This document shows positions 6,288 to 12,128 of a stretch of 12,128 bases of DNA, in pieces. Below the pieces are notes generated by a model. It was not told where the DNA came from. It saw only the letters and a list, made by a program, of their open reading frames with translations, and did no database searches. Each line of letters starts with the position of its first letter. Position 1 is the stretch's first letter. Made by a program: the position numbers and the translations under genes. The stretch is from Oscillospiraceae bacterium (GTDB lineage: Bacteria; Bacillota; Clostridia; Oscillospirales; Acutalibacteraceae), in contig CADBOL010000065.1 of NCBI GenBank assembly GCA_902796295.1, forward strand, positions 1 to 12,128. The letters run 5' to 3'.

Positions 6288-8549
6288 TCAGATACCCGTT
6301 CTTTCTATGTCAAGCACGCCCGAAATGCCTTCAAGCCGCTTGACCGTTGAATTCAGATGCTCGAGACCGTTAAGGCTTATTGTGACAAAGATAATCGTGC
6401 GTCCGTCTTTGGTGGGCCTCGTGCTCAGCTCATTGATTATGAGATGCATATTTGCGAGCATGCCCGAAACATCCGCGAGCATACCGATTCTGCTCAGGCA
6501 GGTAAGCTTGAGCGTACACTTGAATTCCTCTTTTATGTTTCTGTCCCAATAGGCGTTGACCCATCTCTCGGGCTCCGGCACAAGGGCAATCTCTTTGGGA
6601 ACATTCGGGCAGCTTCTCGTGTGGATTGAAACGCCGTGCCCTCTTGTGATGAAACCGATTATCGGATCGCCCGGCAGAGGATTGCAGCATCTTGAGAATT
6701 TGATAAGGCAGTTGTCAATACCCTCGACAATAACGCCCTCGTTGGATTTCTGCTTTTTCTTTGAAGGAGCTTTGACAATGGGCGCCGGCTCGTTGAGCTT
6801 CGTGAGCTTGAGATAATCCTCTTTGATACGGGGCATCAGCTTTGAGAGCGTGATTCCGCCGTATCCGATCGCCGCGTAAAAATCTTCAACCGTCTTGCAG
6901 TGCTGTCTCTCCGCTATCTTCTCTATGAAGGGCTCATACTCCTCATCTGTCAGGCGGATGAAACTGCGCCTGAATTCTTTCTCAATCTCGGATTTTCCGG
7001 CTTCGATATTTTCGTCGCGTTTTTCCCTCTTATACCACTGGCGGATTTTGCTCTTTGCCTGGCTGGTCTTGACAATATTGAGCCAGTCTCTGCTCGGGCC
7101 CTTGCCCTGCTGAGAGGAAGTAATGATTTCAATGATTTCGCCCGTTTTGACTTTATAGTCAATCGGCACGATCTTGCCGTCAACTTTGGCGCCGACCATC
7201 TTGTTTCCGACCGCCGAGTGAATGGCGTAGGCAAAATCTATAACGGTCGCTCCCATGGGAAGCGAGAAAACATCGCCCTTAGGCGTGAAGACAAAAATCT
7301 CCTCGGGCACAAGGTCCGACTTGATGGTGTTGACAATATCCTCGACATCTTCGCTGTCTTTCTGATTCTCAAGCAGCTCGCGCACCCACGAGAGACGCTT
7401 CTCGTCAACGCTTGTTTTGCCGTCGGTCATGCCGAGCTTGTATTTCCAGTGCGCCGCGATACCGTATTCAGCGGTCCTGTGCATTTCCCATGTTCTTATC
7501 TGCACCTCAAAGGGAATACCCTCTCTGCCTATTACGGTCGTATGAAGCGACTGATACATGTTTGCCTTGGGGTTTGAAATATAATCCTTGAATCTGCCGG
7601 GAATTGGCTTGAACATATCGTGAATGATACCCAGGCAGTTATAGCAGTCAATGACAGTTTCCACGATAATACGCACGGCGTAAATATCGTAAATCTGGTC
7701 GAAGTTTTTATTTTGCATATACATCTTGCGGTATATGCCGTGAGCCGTCTTGATTCGTCCGCTGACCTGAGCGTTCGGCACAAGCTCCTTTGCCCTGACG
7801 GATATCCTCTCTTTGATATCCTCCAGGAATTCAAGCCTTGACTGACTCTGTTTTTCGAGATTTTCGACTATTTCCTTATACGCGACCGGGTCAAGATAGC
7901 TGATTGAAAGATCTTCAAGCTCATCTTTAATCGGCCTGATACCGAGACGGTGAGCTATCGGAGCGTAAATCTCTATCGTCTCAAGGGCAATCTCGCGCCT
8001 GCGGGTCTCGGATTTGTAATTGAGGGTCCTCATATTATGAAGACGGTCCGCAAGCTTTACGATAATCACCCTGATATCTTTATTCATGGCGAGCAGCATC
8101 TTGCGGATATTCTCCGCCTGCTGCTGCTGTTTAACTCTTGTGGGATCGAGCCAGACGGCATCCTCGCCCGCGTCGTCGGTCTTTGTCTGAACGTTTTTAA
8201 TCTTGGTCAGGCCGTCAACAAGATCTGCAACGGTCTCTCCGAATTCCGCCCTGATATTCTCTATGGTGACGCCGGTATCCTCAACCGTATCGTGAAGCAT
8301 CGCCGCCACGACAGATGAAGAATCCATGCCGAGACGCGCGGTGATAATCGCCACGCTCAGAGGATGCATTATGTAGGGCTCGCCTGAAAGACGGACCTGG
8401 TTTTTATGAGCCTCCGAGGCGAAGGCATATGATTTTTTAACCGCCTGCTTCTCTTCTTCACTGTAATTCTGAAGCAGACTCAGCAGCAGCTCAATCCCCT
8501 CTTCCGGGGTGCTGAACTTATCGGCCGCCGCGTTTGATAACTGTTTCAT
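6288..8549 (-). CDS. rel: Bifunctional (p)ppGpp synthetase/hydrolase Rel
   Basis: The long RelA/SpoT homolog that makes and degrades (p)ppGpp in amino-acid starvation, acting on stalled ribosomes. The 753 residues show the full domain order. The HD hydrolase has His62, HD at 86-87 and DRLHNM (168-173). The synthetase has YDIYAVRI (287-294), YQSLHT (332-337), FEVQIRT (347-353) and AEYGIAAHWKYK (360-371). TGS lies around 416-477, a helical region follows, the zinc-binding/RIS domain contains SRCCNPLPGD (619-628) with His643 and Cys647, and a C-terminal ACT domain starts near 678. RFKD (319-322) is the form seen in bifunctional enzymes rather than the EFDD of synthetase-only RelA, and the intact HD residues also predict hydrolase activity. 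An acidic insert (about 121-141) sits in the hydrolase domain. GAGGT lies 6 bases before the ATG. The apt gene often found between recJ and rel is absent; recJ ends 43 bases upstream. Confidence 0.97.
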   Translation of the reverse strand: MKQLSNAAADKFSTPEEGIELLLSLLQNYSEEEKQAVKKSYAFASEAHKNQVRLSGEPYIMHPLSVAIITARLGMDSSSVVAAMLHDTVEDTGVTIENIRAEFGETVADLVDGLTKIKNVQTKTDDAGEDAVWLDPTRVKQQQQAENIRKMLLAMNKDIRVIIVKLADRLHNMRTLNYKSETRRREIALETIEIYAPIAHRLGIRPIKDELEDLSISYLDPVAYKEIVENLEKQSQSRLEFLEDIKERISVRAKELVPNAQVSGRIKTAHGIYRKMYMQNKNFDQIYDIYAVRIIVETVIDCYNCLGIIHDMFKPIPGRFKDYISNPKANMYQSLHTTVIGREGIPFEVQIRTWEMHRTAEYGIAAHWKYKLGMTDGKTSVDEKRLSWVRELLENQKDSEDVEDIVNTIKSDLVPEEIFVFTPKGDVFSLPMGATVIDFAYAIHSAVGNKMVGAKVDGKIVPIDYKVKTGEIIEIITSSQQGKGPSRDWLNIVKTSQAKSKIRQWYKREKRDENIEAGKSEIEKEFRRSFIRLTDEEYEPFIEKIAERQHCKTVEDFYAAIGYGGITLSKLMPRIKEDYLKLTKLNEPAPIVKAPSKKKQKSNEGVIVEGIDNCLIKFSRCCNPLPGDPIIGFITRGHGVSIHTRSCPNVPKEIALVPEPERWVNAYWDRNIKEEFKCTLKLTCLSRIGMLADVSGMLANMHLIINELSTRPTKDGRTIIFVTISLNGLEHLNSTVKRLEGISGVLDIERTGI

Positions 8550-8570
8550 AATCTACCTCGGCTGTTTATG

Positions 8571-8585
8571 CCGGCTCTTTGCCGG
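8571..8585. repeat. Small hairpin between recJ and rel
   Basis: CCGGC (8571-8575) and GCCGG (8581-8585) pair perfectly around a 5-base loop, within the 43-base gap and just upstream of the rel ribosome binding site. No T-run follows on the minus strand, so it is not a terminator. It could act as an mRNA processing or stability element that separates recJ and rel expression, or be chance. Confidence 0.35.
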
Positions 8586-8592
8586 ATGATAA

Positions 8593-10635
8593 TCAGACTG
8601 AAAACGCTCTGAGTTTTTTCATGGTCGGGGATTCGTCGAGATTTGCCTTTCCCGAATACTGCGGGGCAAAAAGCCTGCCGTCATCATCGCAGGCGAGCAC
8701 TCCCGCTTCAAGCATACTGTCAACGGCAGTCATATATCTGCCGAGATTCTCACCGTCATCTCCCATGCGCACACACAGCATCTCGCAGAAACCGTCTTTG
8801 ACCGGATTTGCCTTGACCGATTTATAGACGAGAGACTGGATGTCTCTGCCGGGCATCAGCTTTGCCGCCTGAGACGGGGTGATTTTTTCGTTGCCCGAAA
8901 ATCTGCCGTAAAGAGAGATGTTCTCAAGCACCTTTGTCTCATCGGTAACAGAGGGCCTTATGCCTCTGATGACCGTTGAAACCCTGAGCTCGTCATTATA
9001 TACATTCTTTTCAAGATTCACCGCAAGGTCAACCACATCGCCCTTTTCAAACGGGAATCTTCTCTGGGGCATGTTGAAGTACACGGCCGTGAGACGGCTG
9101 CCGTTTTTTGAAACGAGAAGTCTGATATGTTTGCCGCCCTCCGCGATACCGTTGATATCTTCAATCGTAACTCCGAAAAGGCCGAATACCGGCTGAGGGT
9201 TGTCGGCTCCGAAAGGCTCGAGCCCCTCAAGGGACGAGAGTATGGAAACATTGACGCTGCCGAGCTGAAGCTTGCAGTCTATTCTCTGCACCGCAAAAGG
9301 CATTTCCTTATCTGCGGCATATTCATTTATCCTTTTGCGGAATAAGTCTATATCCGATGATTTGAGGCCTATACCCGCGGCAAGAGTGTGGCCGCCGTAA
9401 TGAGTGAGGATATCCGAAACGGAGTCAATCGCCTCATAGATCGAAAAACCGGGTATTGAGCGGCAGGAACCCTTTGCCTCATCACCCGAGCGTGATATGA
9501 CAACCGACGGTCTGCCGTATTTTTCGGTGAGCTTCGCGGCAACAATGCCTATGACTCCCTGATTCCAGTCCTCACCGTCAACTACTATGATGCGTTTATT
9601 GAGAATATCGGGATTCTCTTCCATAAGCGAGACAGCTTTGACAAAAATCCCGTTTTCCGTCGTCTGCCTCTCGTAATTCATTGTGTTTATTCTCTGCGCG
9701 ATGTCGCCGGCGGTTTCCGGGTCATCGCAGAGAAGAAGCTCGAGGGCGATATCGGCGCTGCCCATCCTGCCGGCGGCGTTGATACGCGGGCAGAGCGTAA
9801 ACGCAACCGAGGATGATGTGATATATCTGTCACCTATTCCCGCCGCCTGTATCAGCGCGGAAACGCCTATGCCCGGATGCTCGTTTATCGCGTTTATGCC
9901 TCTTCTCACCATCACTCTGTTTTCGCCCGTGAGAGAGACAACGTCTCCTATCGTGCCTATTGCGACAAGCTCACCGTATTCCTCAAGGATCTCGTCATAC
10001 GAATCCCCCTCTATCGCGCAGGCAAGCTTGAATGCCACTCCGACACCGGCCATCTCTTTGAACGGGCAGGTGCAGTCGCTTCTCTGAGGGTCAACCACCG
10101 CGGCGCACTCGGGAAGAGTATCGCCGACCTTGTGATGATCGGTAACAACCACTTCAAGCCCTGCTTCGTAAGCGTGGGCAACCTCGTCTATCGCGGTAGC
10201 TCCGTTGTCAACCGTAACAATCAGCTTTACCCCGCGCTCTTTGAGCTTATCGATGGCATCGTTATTGAGTCCGTAACCTTCATTAATCCTGTCGGGTATG
10301 TATCTTGTGACATTTGCTCCCCTGCTCTCAAGGAATGAATAGAGCAGCGCAGTGGCGGTTACACCGTCGGCGTCATAGTCACCGTAAACACATATCATTT
10401 CAAAATTGTCGAGCGCCCTGTTGATTCTCGCGGCAGCTCTGTCCATATCCCTGATTGAAAACGGGTCAACCGTCATGGGTGAGTTTTTGTCAAAAAATGT
10501 CTCTAATTCTTCAGCGGAATTCAGGCCTCTCGACGAGAGGATAAGGGCAGCCAGAGGATCTATATTCAGTTGCTCGGATGCGTAGGAGGCAAGCTCTTTG
10601 TCTCCCTTAGTTATAAGCCATTTTTTACGACGCAT
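8593..10635 (-). CDS. recJ: Single-stranded-DNA-specific 5'-3' exonuclease RecJ
   Basis: RecJ degrades single-stranded DNA from the 5' end in recombination and mismatch or base-excision repair. The 680-residue protein has the DHH phosphoesterase motifs YGDYDADG (84-91), VTVDNG (140-145) and TDHH (165-168). TIGDVVSL (228-235) and PRINAAGRM (283-291) follow. The DHHA1 domain carries GGHTLAAG (414-421), then comes the OB-fold region with LEPFGADNPQPVF (472-484). A C-terminal extension after about 560 resembles the RecJ_C tail of Firmicutes. I chose the ATG at 10633-10635 because AAAGGA (10646-10651) is 10 bases away; a TTG six bases upstream (start 10641, two extra residues) is only 4 bases from that site. 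It is the first gene of the minus-strand cluster, divergent from truB. secDF, often upstream in Clostridia, is not here. Confidence 0.95.
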   Translation of the reverse strand: MRRKKWLITKGDKELASYASEQLNIDPLAALILSSRGLNSAEELETFFDKNSPMTVDPFSIRDMDRAAARINRALDNFEMICVYGDYDADGVTATALLYSFLESRGANVTRYIPDRINEGYGLNNDAIDKLKERGVKLIVTVDNGATAIDEVAHAYEAGLEVVVTDHHKVGDTLPECAAVVDPQRSDCTCPFKEMAGVGVAFKLACAIEGDSYDEILEEYGELVAIGTIGDVVSLTGENRVMVRRGINAINEHPGIGVSALIQAAGIGDRYITSSSVAFTLCPRINAAGRMGSADIALELLLCDDPETAGDIAQRINTMNYERQTTENGIFVKAVSLMEENPDILNKRIIVVDGEDWNQGVIGIVAAKLTEKYGRPSVVISRSGDEAKGSCRSIPGFSIYEAIDSVSDILTHYGGHTLAAGIGLKSSDIDLFRKRINEYAADKEMPFAVQRIDCKLQLGSVNVSILSSLEGLEPFGADNPQPVFGLFGVTIEDINGIAEGGKHIRLLVSKNGSRLTAVYFNMPQRRFPFEKGDVVDLAVNLEKNVYNDELRVSTVIRGIRPSVTDETKVLENISLYGRFSGNEKITPSQAAKLMPGRDIQSLVYKSVKANPVKDGFCEMLCVRMGDDGENLGRYMTAVDSMLEAGVLACDDDGRLFAPQYSGKANLDESPTMKKLRAFSV

Positions 10636-10664
10636 ATCCAAATATTCCTTTCATTAACTGAAAT

Positions 10665-10693
10665 ATTATATCATCCATTACATTATAATGCAA
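10665..10693 (-). promoter_or_regulatory. Proximal recJ promoter (extended -10)
   Basis: TATAAT at 10670-10665 is perfect and is preceded by TG in the extended -10 position (TGATATAAT). The -35 region at 10693-10688 reads TTGCAT with a 17-base spacer, a poor match, as is common with extended -10 promoters. The predicted start is near 10658, giving a leader of about 23 bases before the recJ ATG. With the distal promoter this would form a tandem pair driving the whole recJ-rel cluster. Confidence 0.5.
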
Positions 10694-10711
10694 GAATTTA
10701 TTTATTGACAA
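10682..10711 (-). promoter_or_regulatory. Distal recJ promoter overlapping the truB -35 box
   Basis: On the minus strand TTGTCA (10711-10706) and TATAAT (10687-10682) are separated by 18 bases; transcription would start near 10675. Its -35 hexamer shares five bases with the truB -35 hexamer (10705-10710) on the other strand, so RNA polymerase could not easily occupy both at once. Confidence 0.5.
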
Positions 10712-10733
10712 AATAACGGCCCGCCTATATAAT
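10705..10733 (+). promoter_or_regulatory. Perfect consensus sigma-A promoter for truB
   Basis: TTGACA (10705-10710), a 17-base spacer and TATAAT (10728-10733) match the housekeeping consensus at all twelve positions. Transcription is expected to start near 10740, so the message would begin GGAGGAAATG: only about seven bases before the first ATG at 10747. Such a strong promoter is unusual for a pseudouridine synthase gene that normally sits inside the rbfA-truB operon. Confidence 0.8.
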
Positions 10734-10746
10734 TTTTACGGAGGAA

Positions 10747-10809
10747 ATGACGGATATCCCGCACGCGCAAACCGAACCTATGACTGTATTATCCGCCATA
10801 ATAACCTGA
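10747..10809 (+). CDS. Putative 20-codon leader ORF overlapping the truB start
   Basis: ATG at 10747 opens a 20-residue frame beginning MTDIPHAQTE and ending with TGA at 10807-10809, which shares its A with the truB ATG (TGATG). GGAGG (10740-10744) lies only two bases before this ATG, closer than ideal, and near the predicted 5' end of the message. truB has no Shine-Dalgarno sequence of its own just upstream of 10809, so ribosomes finishing this leader could restart on truB (termination-reinitiation). The peptide resembles nothing I recognise and shows no run of a single amino acid that would suggest attenuation. It may be a real leader peptide or simply an untranslated leader with a chance ORF. 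Confidence 0.4.
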   Translation: MTDIPHAQTEPMTVLSAIIT

Positions 10810-11702
10810 TGTCCGGTGTACTTATTATCGACAAACCCCGGGACTGGACCTCGTTTGATGTCGTTGCGAAGGTCAGAAGGATTACGGGCATAAAAAAATG
10901 CGGCCACTGCGGCACTCTCGACCCTATGGCGACGGGAGTCATGACCGTATTGCTCGGCGGAGCAACCAGATTCAGCGATTTAATACCCGATACAGATAAA
11001 TCCTATACAGCAGGGATAAAACTCGGCACCGTCACCGACACGCTTGATATCACCGGCACCGTGATTGAGGAAAAAGAATTCAGCGTAAAAACCGGGGAAT
11101 TCAAAGCGGCGGCAGAAAGCTTCAAAGGCAGGATAAAGCAGACTCCCCCGATGTATTCGGCGGTTTCGGTAAACGGCAAAAGACTCTATTCTCTCGCAAG
11201 GCAGGGCATAAAAATCGAAAGGCCCGAAAGAGAAGTTACTATTTATGACCTGCGGGTAATTTCCTGTGACGAAGAAAACGGAATCTACACCGTTGAGGTT
11301 GACTGCTCATCGGGAACATATATCCGCTCCCTGGCGGATGATATAGGCCGGAAACTCGGCTGCGGAGCCGTATTAACCTCGCTCAGAAGAGTAAAGGCTA
11401 ATGGCTTTACAGAGGATGATTCTGTCTCTCTGACAGACCTCGCCGGGGCGGCAGAAAAAGGCAGCCTTGAAGAGCGTATCATGCCTGTTGATTTATTATA
11501 TAAAGACTATCCCGGGATCACAGTCTCCGAAGCTCAGGCAAAAAGATTCTCAAACGGCGGATTTCTCTCGGCAGACAGGCTTAAGGATTGTAAAGCTGAT
11601 ACGCTTTACAAAGTATATTCCCCCGAAAATGTGTTTCTCGGGCTCGGAGAGACGGATAGCAGCGGCACTCTCAATGTAAAAAAGCTGTATTTTGACAGAT
11701 AA
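10809..11702 (+). CDS. truB: tRNA pseudouridine-55 synthase TruB
   Basis: TruB converts U55 to pseudouridine in the T-loop of most tRNAs and also acts as a tRNA folding chaperone. The 297 residues are normal for the family. The start MSGVLIIDKP is the typical first strand; GHCGTLDPMATGVM (32-45) holds the catalytic Asp38; KSYTAGIKLGTVTDTLD (64-80), QTPPMYSAVSVNGKRLYSLA (111-130) and CSSGTYIRSLADDIG (166-180) are the other conserved blocks; a TruB C-terminal/PUA-like region follows from about 230. The start is fixed by homology because no ribosome binding site is visible right upstream and the reading frame stays open beyond it without another canonical start codon. The usual neighbours rbfA and ribF are not adjacent; the gene has its own consensus promoter and diverges from recJ. 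Confidence 0.95.
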   Translation: MSGVLIIDKPRDWTSFDVVAKVRRITGIKKCGHCGTLDPMATGVMTVLLGGATRFSDLIPDTDKSYTAGIKLGTVTDTLDITGTVIEEKEFSVKTGEFKAAAESFKGRIKQTPPMYSAVSVNGKRLYSLARQGIKIERPEREVTIYDLRVISCDEENGIYTVEVDCSSGTYIRSLADDIGRKLGCGAVLTSLRRVKANGFTEDDSVSLTDLAGAAEKGSLEERIMPVDLLYKDYPGITVSEAQAKRFSNGGFLSADRLKDCKADTLYKVYSPENVFLGLGETDSSGTLNVKKLYFDR

Positions 11703-11721
11703 ACCGAGGAGGAAATAAATA

Positions 11722-12128
11722 ATGAAAAAGAATTTCAGAAATATCATTTCGCTGATTCTCTGCGCGGTAATCTTATTTTCGGTCTTTATCCCCGCATTTG
11801 CCTCAGATGAAAAAACGGCGTATATAATTGTCAGCGGAATGAATACTTTCCCTCTGTATGACAGTGAGGGAAACAAAGTCTGGCCGCTGTCAACATCCAC
11901 CATACTGAAACTGGCCGGCGATATCCTGCCGGATATAATGAAATATCTTATTACAAAGAATTCCTCGGAGCTCGCGGATAAGATACTTCCGGTTGCCTAC
12001 GAAGTTTTTGAGCCGATTGCCTGCAATAAGGACGGCGAATCAAAATACGATCTTCACACCGACACATTTGAGGGGCGCCTGGGCGAGAGAGCTGAGGTTT
12101 TCACCTCACACGACAAGGATGAAGAGGG
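11722..12128 (+). CDS. N-terminal part of a secreted protein of unknown function, cut by the window edge
   Basis: A very strong GAGGAGG (11706-11712) lies 9 bases before the ATG, 20 bases past the truB stop, so it may be co-transcribed with truB. The 135 visible residues begin with a clear Sec signal peptide: KK and R in the n-region, a hydrophobic stretch at about 8-24, and a likely signal peptidase I site after AFA (residue 27). The mature part starts SDEKTAYIIVSGMNTFPLYD. A short hydrophobic strand followed by a Gly-containing loop, then a Leu-Tyr-Asp segment and TrpPro, is reminiscent of the first strand and oxyanion loop of secreted alpha/beta hydrolases or lipases in gut Clostridia, but the nucleophile region is off the edge and I cannot confirm this. 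No lipobox, cell-wall sorting signal or repeats are visible in the available portion. Confidence 0.75.
   Translation, partial: MKKNFRNIISLILCAVILFSVFIPAFASDEKTAYIIVSGMNTFPLYDSEGNKVWPLSTSTILKLAGDILPDIMKYLITKNSSELADKILPVAYEVFEPIACNKDGESKYDLHTDTFEGRLGERAEVFTSHDKDEE

Noticed and set aside
6900..7577. Plus-strand open frame of 225 codons opposite rel
   Set aside because: Antisense shadow of the TGS and synthetase coding region; no start signal and no recognisable protein features.
8571..8585. Hairpin between recJ and rel as a transcription terminator
   Set aside because: The stem is short and no T-run follows on the minus strand, so termination is unlikely.
10636..10641. TTG as the recJ start (two extra residues)
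   Set aside because: The AAAGGA site is only 4 bases from this TTG but 10 from the ATG at 10635; ATG at better spacing is preferred, though TTG cannot be excluded.

Overview
The window looks like a chromosomal segment from a low-to-mid GC anaerobic Firmicute of class Clostridia. An Oscillospiraceae/Ruminococcaceae-type gut bacterium is my best guess, but the genus cannot be settled by eye. The support is the protein families (RqcP next to HU and MazG, a SpoVB/YabM-type flippase, HemZ, and a bifunctional Rel with an adjacent dtd), strong AGGAGG-type ribosome binding sites, frequent TTG starts and consensus sigma-A-type promoters. I see no phage, transposon, CRISPR, rRNA or tRNA genes; nearly all of it is housekeeping.

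Layout. Bases 1-45 hold the first codons of a minus-strand gene for an exported protein that runs off the left edge, with its own promoter at 145-174. Bases 175-335 carry no gene, only three small inverted repeats. From 10635 down to 414 a tightly packed minus-strand cluster runs in the transcription order recJ, rel, dtd, a glyoxalase-II-like metallohydrolase gene, hemZ, a SpoVB/YabM-like flippase gene, mazG, hup, rqcP. Most junctions are -4 to +50 bases. Two of the genes (hemZ and the flippase gene) start with TTG directly after the upstream stop codon. A strong hairpin terminator lies between hup and rqcP, and a second closes the cluster after rqcP.

The cluster joins two blocks that are normally separate in Clostridia and Bacilli. 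One is the stringent-response/tRNA-quality block (recJ, apt, rel, dtd, MBL, hemZ, then hisS/aspS); the other is the yabM-mazG-hup-rqcP block (normally followed by yabP, yabQ and divIC). Here apt, hisS/aspS, yabP, yabQ and divIC are absent from their usual positions.

At 10642-10808 recJ and truB diverge from a compact control region. The truB promoter is a perfect TTGACA-N17-TATAAT, and its -35 box overlaps the -35 box of a recJ promoter on the opposite strand. The predicted truB transcript starts with GGAGGAAATG, opening a 20-codon leader ORF whose stop overlaps the truB start (TGATG). truB itself has no visible Shine-Dalgarno sequence, so leader-coupled translation is the most interesting untested idea here. 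truB is followed at 11722 by the start of a secreted protein of unknown function that runs off the right edge.

Functionally the cluster combines alarmone metabolism (Rel), rescue of mischarged tRNA (Dtd) and of stalled ribosomes (RqcP), nucleotide-pool clean-up (MazG), DNA repair and packaging (RecJ, HU), porphyrin metabolism (HemZ) and envelope lipid-linked precursor export (flippase). I found no convincing new multi-gene system. The notable points are regulatory architecture and gene-order changes.
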